This document shows, one piece after another, positions 53,119-60,908 of a DNA stretch of 64,000 nt. Source of the DNA: an uncultured Lachnospiraceae bacterium. GTDB lineage: Bacteria; Bacillota; Clostridia; Lachnospirales; Lachnospiraceae. How positions within the stretch are numbered: the first letter of the stretch is position 1; each line of letters starts with the position of its first letter. Under the pieces are notes generated by a model that was given only the letters and a program-made list of their open reading frames with translations, was not told where the DNA came from and did no database searches. The stretch is from NCBI GenBank assembly GCA_900554415.1, contig USGU01000013.1:1-64000 (forward strand), read 5' to 3'. Made by a program: the position numbers and the translations under genes.

Positions 53119-54516
53119 ATGCTTACAAATGATAAATTAAAAGAGGAGTGCGGTGTCTTTGGAATGCTGCACTCTGAACAGAAAGATGTGTCGAAATACA
53201 TTTATTATGGACTCAGCGCCCTCCAGCATAGAGGCCAGGAATCCGCAGGAATTGCGGTCTGTGATACCAATGGTCCAAAGGGAAACATTTCTTATCACAA
53301 AGATATGGGACTGGTAAGCGAAGTGTTCCATCCTGATACCCTCCTTTCCCTCCATGGAGATATGGGAATCGGACACGTTCGCTATTCCACTACCGGAGGA
53401 AGCTGCAAAGAAAATGCACAGCCTCTGGTTCTCAACTACTTAAAAGGAACCCTTGCACTGGTGCACAACGGAAATATTACAAATACGGATAAAATCCGGG
53501 AGCAATTACAAAATACCGGTGCTATTTTCCATTCTACCACGGACTCAGAAGTCATTGCTTATCAAATTGCAAAAGAGCGTACAAGAACCTCCAGTATCGA
53601 GGAGGCAGTTGCCAAAACTGCCCCTGGACTTATTGGGGGTTATGCGCTTTTGATTATGAGTCCGCAGAAACTGATTGGTGTGCGTGACCCTCTGGGATTA
53701 AAACCGCTCTGCCTTGGCAAATTGAATGACAGCTATATTCTTGCATCAGAAAACTGTGCATTAAAAGCCATTGACGCGGAATTTATCCGTGATATCCAGC
53801 CCGGTGAAATTATTACCATTACGAAGAATGGTATTCATTCCAATTATGACCTCTGTCAGGGAAAGCATGCGCACTGTATTTTTGAGTATATTTATTTTGC
53901 AAGACTGGATTCAACGCTCGATGGAGTCAGTGTATATGATGCACGAATCCGTGCAGGAAAAGCTCTTGCGAAATCTTATCCGGTAGACGCAGACCTGGTT
54001 ACCGGAGTTCCTGACTCGGGTCTTGCTGCAGCCATGGGCTATGCGCAGGCTTCCGGTATTCCGTTCGGCCTTGCTTTTCAGAAAAACAGTTACATCGGAC
54101 GTACTTTCATCAAACCGACTCAGGAAGAACGACAAAGTGCAGTTCATTTAAAACTCAGTGTACTGGAAAGCGTTGTAAAAGGAAAACGTCTGGTGCTGAT
54201 TGATGATTCCATCGTCCGCGGAACCACCATTGCAAACCTGATCCATATGCTGAAGAAAGCTGGTGCCCTGGAAGTCCATGTGCGAATCAGTTCTCCTCCT
54301 TTCCTCTATCCGTGTTACTATGGCACCGATGTTCCAAGTGGGGACCAACTGATTGCCAGCTCCCACTCCTGCGAAGAAATCTGCAGTAAGATTGGGGCAG
54401 ACTCCCTTGGCTACTTAAAGCTGGAAGATTTGGATGAAATGACCTATCATCTTCCACTTTGCAGAGCATGTTTCAATAACCAGTATCCGACGCAGATTCC
54501 TTCCTCAGAGATATAG
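53119..54516 (+). CDS. purF: Amidophosphoribosyltransferase
   Basis: This 465-residue enzyme starts purine synthesis, making phosphoribosylamine from PRPP and glutamine. After a short propeptide (MLTNDKLKEE) the active Cys follows in CGVFGMLHSE. The phosphoribosyl site is RLVLIDDSIVRGTTIANL. Fe-S-type cysteines, including LPLCRACFNNQYP near the C-terminus, mark the Bacillus-like clustered form. The start at 53119 has AGGAG eight bases upstream; an ATG at 53098 has no ribosome site. Grouping with glnN places purine supply under glutamine control. Confidence 0.95.
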   Translation: MLTNDKLKEECGVFGMLHSEQKDVSKYIYYGLSALQHRGQESAGIAVCDTNGPKGNISYHKDMGLVSEVFHPDTLLSLHGDMGIGHVRYSTTGGSCKENAQPLVLNYLKGTLALVHNGNITNTDKIREQLQNTGAIFHSTTDSEVIAYQIAKERTRTSSIEEAVAKTAPGLIGGYALLIMSPQKLIGVRDPLGLKPLCLGKLNDSYILASENCALKAIDAEFIRDIQPGEIITITKNGIHSNYDLCQGKHAHCIFEYIYFARLDSTLDGVSVYDARIRAGKALAKSYPVDADLVTGVPDSGLAAAMGYAQASGIPFGLAFQKNSYIGRTFIKPTQEERQSAVHLKLSVLESVVKGKRLVLIDDSIVRGTTIANLIHMLKKAGALEVHVRISSPPFLYPCYYGTDVPSGDQLIASSHSCEEICSKIGADSLGYLKLEDLDEMTYHLPLCRACFNNQYPTQIPSSEI

Positions 54517-54525
54517 ATATAGCGA

Positions 54526-54563
54526 TTTTCTTTATTAGGAAAGAACTTTCCTGATAAAGAAAA
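54526..54563. repeat. Palindromic repeat copy 3 (after purF)
   Basis: TTTTCTTTAT-T-AGGAAAG and CTTTCCT-G-ATAAAGAAAA form an 18-position hairpin (one T-G) with a tiny AA centre. It abuts the terminator at 54566-54617, as copies 1 and 2 abut their hairpins. Confidence 0.8.
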
Positions 54564-54565
54564 CG

Positions 54566-54617
54566 GGGTGTTGAACCGTATGTTATTTTCCTCCTTGGTT
54601 CAGCACCCTGTTTTTTT
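54566..54617 (+). terminator. Terminator of glnN-purF
   Basis: The arms GGGTGTTGAACC and GGTTCAGCACCC form 12 pairs (one wobble) with a 19-base loop, followed by seven T. On the minus strand it ends in TTTTCTTTAT and could also stop the convergent lipoprotein gene. Confidence 0.9.
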
Positions 54618-54701
54618 GTTGTTTTATAAAAATATTTCTCACTTTTATCCGCAAATTTTATGTGATTTCAATTGTTTTGCGATTATAACCCGAAAAACTT
54701 T

Positions 54702-55718
54702 TTATCTTAAAGCTTCCTCTGCATACTTGGTTGTAACAAGGTCTTTATATGGTACTCGTTCTTGTAATTCTCCTGCATTTTCCAGAATATCCTGTAAGAG
54801 TGTAAAACTGTCTTCTTCGAAGATAAGATTTTCTTTCCAGGTATCCTGCTCGTAATAGCGCGCAACAATGGTAGTCAGTGTATTCTTGTCAGTTTCTTTG
54901 AACTGTGGCGCAATCACATTTGCTATTTCTTCCGGTGTGTGTGTCTGCACGAAATCCATACCTTTTTGCAGGGCATTGGTAAATTTCTGAATTACATCGC
55001 CATTTTTCTTCAGATAGCTTTCTTTTGCACAATATGCAGTGTAAGGGACATAACCGGAATCTACACCAAGAGAGGCAACTACGTAGCCTTCTTTTTCTAA
55101 TTCAAGTGTAGTCGCGCCTGGTTCAAATTCAACTGTGTAGTCTCCTTTTCCGCCTGAGAAGGCTGCTGCAGTAGAACCAAAATCAATACTCTGGTCAATA
55201 GATAAATCTTTTTCAGGGTCAATCCCATTCTTCGTCAGAATATATTCGAATACCATTTCCGGCATGCCGCCTTTTCGTCCCCCAAGCACTTCTTTCCCCT
55301 TCAAATCATCCCAGGTAAAATCCGGCATTGCTTCGCGGGCTACCAGGAAATTTCCTGCGCGCTGGGTAAGCTGGGCAAAATTTACAACAACATCGTTTGC
55401 TCCCTGCTGATAGGTGTAAATAGAAGCTTCACTTCCCATAAAACCGATATCAGCTTCGTCAGAAAGAACAGCGGTCATGGTCTTATCGGCGCCAAAACCA
55501 GTTACGAGTGTCAAATCAATTCCTTCATCTGCAAAATATCCCTTTTCAATTGCAACATACTGTGGTGCATAAAAAATAGAATGTGCTACTTCATTTAAAG
55601 TAACAGAAGTCATTTCCTTTGAAGTAACACTTCCACTGTTCGTTTCTTTTGAATCAGAACCACAGGCTGCAAATGCCAGTGAAAACATCAAAAATAAGCA
55701 AAGTAGAGTCTTTTTCAT
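54702..55718 (-). CDS. NMT1/SsuA-like ABC transporter substrate-binding lipoprotein
   Basis: The 338-residue lipoprotein (MKKTLLCLFLMFSLAFAAC) has the NMT1/THI5-like fold: VTLNEVAHSIFYAPQYVAIE, KGYFADEGIDLTLVTGFGAD, DLKGKEVLGGRKGGMPE. Such proteins bind nitrate, sulfonates, taurine or thiamine precursors; ligand not identifiable here. No permease or ATPase is adjacent, so it is an orphan or serves a distant transporter. The start at 55718 is chosen because GGGAGG lies seven bases upstream; the frame extends to 55826 without a ribosome site. Confidence 0.9.
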   Translation of the reverse strand: MKKTLLCLFLMFSLAFAACGSDSKETNSGSVTSKEMTSVTLNEVAHSIFYAPQYVAIEKGYFADEGIDLTLVTGFGADKTMTAVLSDEADIGFMGSEASIYTYQQGANDVVVNFAQLTQRAGNFLVAREAMPDFTWDDLKGKEVLGGRKGGMPEMVFEYILTKNGIDPEKDLSIDQSIDFGSTAAAFSGGKGDYTVEFEPGATTLELEKEGYVVASLGVDSGYVPYTAYCAKESYLKKNGDVIQKFTNALQKGMDFVQTHTPEEIANVIAPQFKETDKNTLTTIVARYYEQDTWKENLIFEEDSFTLLQDILENAGELQERVPYKDLVTTKYAEEALR

Positions 55719-55824
55719 AGAATCCTCCCAAAATCGTTTCTGATTTAGCATATGATAATAAAAGTGAAATGTGATTCTGTTTACGAAAAAGATATTCCTG
55801 ATTTTGTCACTCTCCCTGCACCAC

Positions 55825-55856
55825 AAAAGCCCTCTCCTTTTCTGGAGAGGGCTTTT
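55825..55856. terminator. Terminator after the DUF975 gene
   Basis: A strong inverted repeat AAAAGCCCTCTCC / GGAGAGGGCTTTT with a 6-base loop lies 28 bases past the DUF975 stop. T-runs occur on both strands. Confidence 0.88.
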
Positions 55857-55883
55857 CTTGTCTCACTTTATTCTTTTTCCTGT

Positions 55884-56612
55884 TTATCTGATATATCCAG
55901 CTTCAAATGCTTTCTGTTTATTAAATGCATAAACTTCTGCAAATGCAGCTTCTCTATAGGGATTTACATAGAAGATATTAAGCAGTCCACAGGTACATAC
56001 GCTTAAGAGATACCATCCGATAAAGGACAGGTCCATTACAAAGGCATCCATCTTGTGTCCGTTCATCATCTGTTTGCTGATTTTGAATACTTCCTGTCTG
56101 TCCATTCCCGGATTTTCTGCGAGAATATATGGAATCATCAGATATTCATAATGCTTGATAATTCCAGGAACGACAAGGAGCAGCGACCATAGGGCAACAA
56201 ACAATTCCTGTAAAAACATAATTAATACAACATTGCCATAATTACCTGATTTAAAGATATCGATTATAGTACTGATTCCAGGTCTTGAAGTCTGGTTCAA
56301 GATAAAGAAACGCTTTCCACCTACTTCCAAGACATTCTCTATAAATATCTGTAACAGTATTCCGATTAAAACAGCCGTTATTGCAATTCCACCAATCAGT
56401 GCGCCTATAATCGGAACATTGGTTGAATAGTGAACCCCAGATGAATATTCTACATAACGGTTCTCATTCACAGTTGTATTCACACCAGAATTGCTGCCAA
56501 AAAGCAGAGTAACAATTCCCATTAACAAAGCAACTGCCACAGCCGAACCATAATTCCGCTTAAATGCTTCTTTTCCTCTAAATTTGAATTCCTGTCTGTT
56601 CCACATGAACAT
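55884..56612 (-). CDS. DUF975-family integral membrane protein
   Basis: The 242-residue protein has about five membrane spans (AVAVALLMGIVTLLFGSN, IAITAVLIGILLQIFIE, VVLIMFLQELFVALWSLLLV, DLSFIGWYLLSVCTCGLLN) and the phrase WRQEFKF-like WNRQEFKFRGKEAF at its start, typical of DUF975. Function is unknown. It is 9 bp after the ABC-F gene and ends its operon. Confidence 0.83.
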   Translation of the reverse strand: MFMWNRQEFKFRGKEAFKRNYGSAVAVALLMGIVTLLFGSNSGVNTTVNENRYVEYSSGVHYSTNVPIIGALIGGIAITAVLIGILLQIFIENVLEVGGKRFFILNQTSRPGISTIIDIFKSGNYGNVVLIMFLQELFVALWSLLLVVPGIIKHYEYLMIPYILAENPGMDRQEVFKISKQMMNGHKMDAFVMDLSFIGWYLLSVCTCGLLNIFYVNPYREAAFAEVYAFNKQKAFEAGYIR

Positions 56613-56621
56613 TTTCCTCCT

Positions 56622-58442
56622 TTATTCTTTCCCCTGCTGAATCTTTTCATTCAAGTCATTCAAATACACCCAGCGGTCCATTTTTTCTTCTAAAGCCTGT
56701 TCAGCAGCTTCCTTTTCTGCCATCAGTTCCTTTAACTTAACAGAATTGGTCGCATTTGCCATCATATCCGCATCCAGCTTCTCTACCTTCGCTTCCAGTC
56801 TGGCGATATCATCATCTATCGTCTCAAACTCTTTCTGTTCTTTATAGGAAAACTTCAGTTTTGTTTCACGATTTTGTTTCCAGTCATTCTTTGAATTGGA
56901 TCTGGAGGAAAGATTCTCTTCTTTTTTCTTTATTATAGTCTCATCTTCCGGTTTTTCCAACTCTTTTCGGATTAAATAATCGGAATATCCACCTTCTGAC
57001 TGCATGAGCACACCATTTCCTTCAAATGAGAAAATCCTGCCCACTGTCCTGTCAAGGAAATACCGGTCATGGGACACGATAATGATAATTCCATCAAAAT
57101 GATCCAGATAGTCTTCGAGAATGGTCAGAGTCTGAATATCCAAATCATTGGTCGGTTCATCCAGAATCAGTACATTCGGAGCACTCATCAGAATCCGCAG
57201 CAGATAAAGCCTGCGCTTCTCTCCACCGGAAAGCTTTTCAATCACCGACCACTGCATGGCACCGTCGAACAAAAATCGTTCCAGCATCTGGGAAGCCGTG
57301 ATTTTGCCATCGGAAGTGGTGATATATTCTCCCACTTCTTTCACATAATCAATGACCTTCATACTCTGGTCCATATATTCATTTTCCTGGGAAAAATACC
57401 CGATGCGGATGGTCTGTCCCACTTCCACACTTCCGGTATCCGGTGTAACTATTCCATTGATGATTTTAAGCAGCGTACTTTTTCCACATCCGTTTGGCCC
57501 GATAATTCCAATCCGGTCATGCTTCAGGAAAATATAACTGTAATCCGAAATCAGCACTTTTTCTCCGTAATGTTTGGAAATGTGACTCAGCTCAATGGTC
57601 TTATTCCCCATTCTGGAAGCTACGGAATCCAGCATCACCCGTCTTTCTTCCTGTATATCTTTGATTGCCTGCATTGCCTGAATCCGGTCAATATGGGCTT
57701 TCTGCTTGGTGCTTCTTGCACGGGCTCCACGGTGAAGCCACTCCAGTTCTGTACGAAGCAGATTCTTCCGCTTCTTTTCTGTGGCAATTTCCATATTCTG
57801 GCGTTCTTCTTTCAGACGCACATACTCCGAGTAATTCCCCGGATAATTGTATAGCTTTCCTTTATCCACCTCTACAATCCGGTTTGCAACACGGTCCAGA
57901 AAATAGCGGTCATGGGTTACCATCAGAATGGCTCCCCGGAACTGAATCAGATACTCCTCCAGCCACTCGGACATAGCATTGTCCAGATGGTTGGTCGGCT
58001 CATCCAGTACCAGAATATCTGCCGAAGTAAGGAGTGCATTGATTAAGGCAATCCGCTTCTTCTGCCCGCCTGACATATGTTCTACTTTCTCATCATAATC
58101 CTGAAATCCAAGCTGGTTCAACATTGCCTTGGCATCCGCCTCAATGGACCACTCATTCATCTCATTCACATTTCCCTGAATGGCTACTTTGAGAATGGTT
58201 GTCCCTTCCTCAAAAACAGGAGTCTGGGGAAGATAACAGATTTTCACATGGTTTCCCATGCTGATTTTTCCATCATCGTAAGGCTCCAGACCTGCCACAA
58301 TTTTCAGCAAGGTGGACTTTCCCATTCCATTGACACCGATTACCCCGATTTTTTCATTTTCATTAATGCCAAATGCAACATCGTCTAACAGCACGCGCTC
58401 TGTATAGGATTTTGTCACATGTTCCATGGTCAGTAAATTCAT
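56622..58442 (-). CDS. ABC-F family ATPase (Uup/YfmR-like)
   Basis: The 606-residue soluble protein has two ABC domains without membrane spans. The first Walker A is GVNGMGKSTLLK, with signature MSGGQKKRIALINAL. The second is GPNGCGKSTLLK, with LSGGEKRRLYLLRIL. An interdomain linker (KERQNMEIATEKKRKN region) and a C-terminal coiled coil (IDDDIARLEAKVEKLDADMM) mark the Uup/YfmR type, thought to act on the ribosome. The start at 58442 (MNLLTMEH) is preferred; upstream codons lie inside the ACT gene. No antibiotic-resistance role can be claimed. Confidence 0.9.
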   Translation of the reverse strand: MNLLTMEHVTKSYTERVLLDDVAFGINENEKIGVIGVNGMGKSTLLKIVAGLEPYDDGKISMGNHVKICYLPQTPVFEEGTTILKVAIQGNVNEMNEWSIEADAKAMLNQLGFQDYDEKVEHMSGGQKKRIALINALLTSADILVLDEPTNHLDNAMSEWLEEYLIQFRGAILMVTHDRYFLDRVANRIVEVDKGKLYNYPGNYSEYVRLKEERQNMEIATEKKRKNLLRTELEWLHRGARARSTKQKAHIDRIQAMQAIKDIQEERRVMLDSVASRMGNKTIELSHISKHYGEKVLISDYSYIFLKHDRIGIIGPNGCGKSTLLKIINGIVTPDTGSVEVGQTIRIGYFSQENEYMDQSMKVIDYVKEVGEYITTSDGKITASQMLERFLFDGAMQWSVIEKLSGGEKRRLYLLRILMSAPNVLILDEPTNDLDIQTLTILEDYLDHFDGIIIIVSHDRYFLDRTVGRIFSFEGNGVLMQSEGGYSDYLIRKELEKPEDETIIKKKEENLSSRSNSKNDWKQNRETKLKFSYKEQKEFETIDDDIARLEAKVEKLDADMMANATNSVKLKELMAEKEAAEQALEEKMDRWVYLNDLNEKIQQGKE

Positions 58443-58456
58443 TGTTTCTTTATCCT

Positions 58457-58891
58457 TTATACCTGATTTGCGTGATAAGCTTCTTTCTCGCTCCACACAT
58501 CAAATCCACTGCCTTTTAAAATGTCAATGACACGCAGTGGGTCATCACAACGGATGACTGCCGATGCATCTGCTCCGTTTGCAAATGCATACATATATTC
58601 TACGTTAATTTCACCGTCTACAATCTGGTGCATTGCCTTGGCCAGAGAGCCTGCGGCATGAGGAACACGAAGGGCAACCACATCCGTCAGCATTGCGGTA
58701 ATTCCTGCTTCCTTCAGGACTGCACGTCCTTTCTGCGGATTACTTACAATCATACGCATCATACCATAGTCTGCGGTATCTGCCATACTGAGTGCCACAA
58801 TATTTACGTCATTGGCACCTAAAATCTGAAGCACTTCATCCAGTCTTCCTGCTCTGTTTTCCAAAAATACTGATAACTGTTTGATTGTCAT
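58457..58891 (-). CDS. Tandem ACT-domain protein, PaaK-associated
   Basis: The 144-residue protein consists of two ACT domains (MTIKQLSVFLENRAGRLDEV; VALRVPHAAGSLAKAMHQIV), which bind amino acids or aryl ligands. Proteins of this size next to paaK and iorAB are common in anaerobes and probably sense the aromatic substrate. AAGGAGGG eight bases before 58891 fixes the start; the ribosome site overlaps the paaK stop. Confidence 0.9.
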   Translation of the reverse strand: MTIKQLSVFLENRAGRLDEVLQILGANDVNIVALSMADTADYGMMRMIVSNPQKGRAVLKEAGITAMLTDVVALRVPHAAGSLAKAMHQIVDGEINVEYMYAFANGADASAVIRCDDPLRVIDILKGSGFDVWSEKEAYHANQV

Positions 58892-58904
58892 ATTTCTTCC
58901 CTCC

Positions 58905-60221
58905 TTAGCTGAGATTTCTGCGGTCAATTACACGTTTTGCCTTGCCTTCGCTTCGTTCAATGGTCTTTGGTTCAACCAGTTTTACAACTACAGCCACGCC
59001 AAGTGCCTGTTTCAGAGCCTCACCAATCCGTTTTCTCAGTGACTCCAACTGACTGATTTTATCTGAGAAGAAACTTTCATCTACCTCCACCATAACAGTC
59101 AGGACGTCCATATTGTTTTCACGGTCCACGATCATCTGATAATGTGGTGCAACACCACCGCCAAAGTTGAGCAGTGCAGTTTCTACCTGAGTCGGGAATA
59201 CATTTACCCCACGGATAACCTTCATATCATCGGTCCGTCCTTTGAACTTGGAAATACGAGGTGTAGTTCTTCCACAATCGCAGGTTCCATAAGAAATACT
59301 GGTCAAATCCTTTGTACGGTAGCGGATTAACGGCATTGCCTCTTTGGACAAGGTAGTAAATACCAGTTCTCCCACTTCTCCTTCTGCGCAAGGTGTCTGG
59401 TCTGCCGGATTCAGGATTTCCGGATAGAAGTGGTCATGACTGATATGTAATCCTTTATGATGGATACAGTCCATGGCAACACCCGGTCCAAGTACCTCAC
59501 AAAGTCCATAAATATCAAAACAGTTAATATGTAAAATTTCTTCAATTTTGTGTCGCATTTCTTCCGTCCATGGTTCTGCCCCGTGGATACCAACTTTGAT
59601 TTTCAGCCGGTCAATGATTCCGGCTTCCTGCATGGATTCTGCAAGATAAAGTGCATAAGAAGGTGTGCATGCAAATGCGGTAGCACCAAAATCTTCCATA
59701 CACATCATCTGTCTCTTGGTATTTCCCGCAGACATCGGAATCGACATGGCTCCCAGTGCACGAGCACCCAGGTCCAGTCCCATTCCTCCGGTAAATAATC
59801 CATATCCATAGCATACATGAAGTCTGTCTTCTGCCGTCAGTCCTGCCATAGTCAGACATCTCGCTACACATTCACCCCAAAGGTTCACATCGTTCTGTGT
59901 ATAAGATGCCAGGGTAAGCTTTCCTGTGGTACCGGAAGTTCCCTGCACTCTGGCAACTTTTTCCGGTGGAACTGCTAATAAGCCAAATGGATAATTGGCA
60001 CGTAAATCTTCTTTCGTGGTAAACGGAAGCTTATTAATATCTTCAATTCCTTTGATATCTCCCGGTTCCAGCCCCATGGCTTTCATCTTCTCTGTATAAA
60101 ATGGTACGGTTCCATATACACGATTTACAAGGTCTACCAGTTTCTTGCTCTGAAGTGCCATCATTTCATCTCTGCTGGCACATTCCATTTTCGGGTCCCT
60201 AATTCTTTCTGTCCATTCCAT
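58905..60221 (-). CDS. paaK: Phenylacetate-CoA ligase family protein
   Basis: This 438-residue AMP-forming ligase activates aryl acids with ATP and CoA. The ATP-binding P-loop is RVQGTSGTTGKLTLASYT, and the later motif KFKGRTDDMKVIRGVNVFPT is typical of PaaK. The start at 60221 (MEWTERIRD) has GGAG nine bases upstream. A longer start at 60236 sits on the last ATG of a tandem repeat and has no ribosome site. With iorAB it fits a path from aryl-pyruvates to aryl-acetyl-CoA and aryl-acetate, whose direction cannot be told from sequence. Confidence 0.93.
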   Translation of the reverse strand: MEWTERIRDPKMECASRDEMMALQSKKLVDLVNRVYGTVPFYTEKMKAMGLEPGDIKGIEDINKLPFTTKEDLRANYPFGLLAVPPEKVARVQGTSGTTGKLTLASYTQNDVNLWGECVARCLTMAGLTAEDRLHVCYGYGLFTGGMGLDLGARALGAMSIPMSAGNTKRQMMCMEDFGATAFACTPSYALYLAESMQEAGIIDRLKIKVGIHGAEPWTEEMRHKIEEILHINCFDIYGLCEVLGPGVAMDCIHHKGLHISHDHFYPEILNPADQTPCAEGEVGELVFTTLSKEAMPLIRYRTKDLTSISYGTCDCGRTTPRISKFKGRTDDMKVIRGVNVFPTQVETALLNFGGGVAPHYQMIVDRENNMDVLTVMVEVDESFFSDKISQLESLRKRIGEALKQALGVAVVVKLVEPKTIERSEGKAKRVIDRRNLS

Positions 60222-60233
60222 GCTCTTTCTCTC

Positions 60234-60297
60234 CATGTTTGTTATCTCATGTTTGTTATCTCATGTTTGTTATCTCATGTTTGTTATTTCATGTTTC
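60234..60297 (-). repeat. 14-bp tandem repeat (4.5 copies) before paaK
   Basis: The unit CATGTTTGTTATCT on the plus strand is repeated at 60234, 60248, 60262 and 60276, with a partial copy from 60290. The fourth copy differs by one base. On the minus (coding) strand each unit reads ATG AGA TAA, a two-codon reading frame. Confidence 0.9.
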
Positions 60298-60335
60298 TTT
60301 GTTTTCTATTCTTATTATCCCAAACCAGCGTCTGG

Positions 60336-60905
60336 TTATAAGCTGTATCCTGTTTCAAAGGCTTTCTTATTAATCTCAATTGTTTTAGGCGGAACGGTCC
60401 GCTCAATGACATCAAACCACTGTTCCTTTGTAAAGTCCATATGCTGTGCAGCCACACCGAGAACCACCAGGTTAAATGTCCTTGGATTGCCTAGTTTCTT
60501 TGCTTCTTCGGTAGCATTTACCGCATAGACTTTGTATTCCTTTCCCAGTTCTTCCAGAATGCCTTCCGGATAGGAGGCTGCTCCGATCACAACCGGCATC
60601 GGGTCGATGCGCCAGTCGTTTACGACCAGTGCTCCATTTGGCTTTAAGAAATGTGCATAGCGCAGTGCTTCCAGACGTTCAAATGCGATCAGTACATCTG
60701 CCTGTCCTTCTTCTACAATCGGCTCTGCCACTTTCTCTCCATACCGGACGAAAGTAACTACGCTTCCACCTCTCTGTGCCATTCCATGAACCTCTGACAG
60801 CTTCACATCATAGCCGCCTGCAATTGCCAGTCCTCCGAGGATACGGCTGGTAAGCAATGTACCTTGTCCGCCCACACCCACAATCATAATATTTTTTGTC
60901 TGCAT
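60336..60905 (-). CDS. iorB: Indolepyruvate ferredoxin oxidoreductase, beta subunit
   Basis: This 189-residue subunit has the pyruvate-ferredoxin oxidoreductase gamma-type fold: NIMIVGVGGQGTLLTSRILG for nucleotide binding and LSEVHGMAQRGGSVVTFVRY, the family hallmark. It pairs with IorA, 3 bp upstream. The complex decarboxylates aryl-2-oxo acids to aryl-acetyl-CoA with ferredoxin reduction. Confidence 0.95.
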   Translation of the reverse strand: MQTKNIMIVGVGGQGTLLTSRILGGLAIAGGYDVKLSEVHGMAQRGGSVVTFVRYGEKVAEPIVEEGQADVLIAFERLEALRYAHFLKPNGALVVNDWRIDPMPVVIGAASYPEGILEELGKEYKVYAVNATEEAKKLGNPRTFNLVVLGVAAQHMDFTKEQWFDVIERTVPPKTIEINKKAFETGYSL

Positions 60906-60908
60906 GTC

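Noticed and set aside
54612..54701. Own terminator for the orphan lipoprotein gene
   Set aside because: No hairpin with T-run is seen directly after the stop; the purF terminator on the other strand may serve instead.
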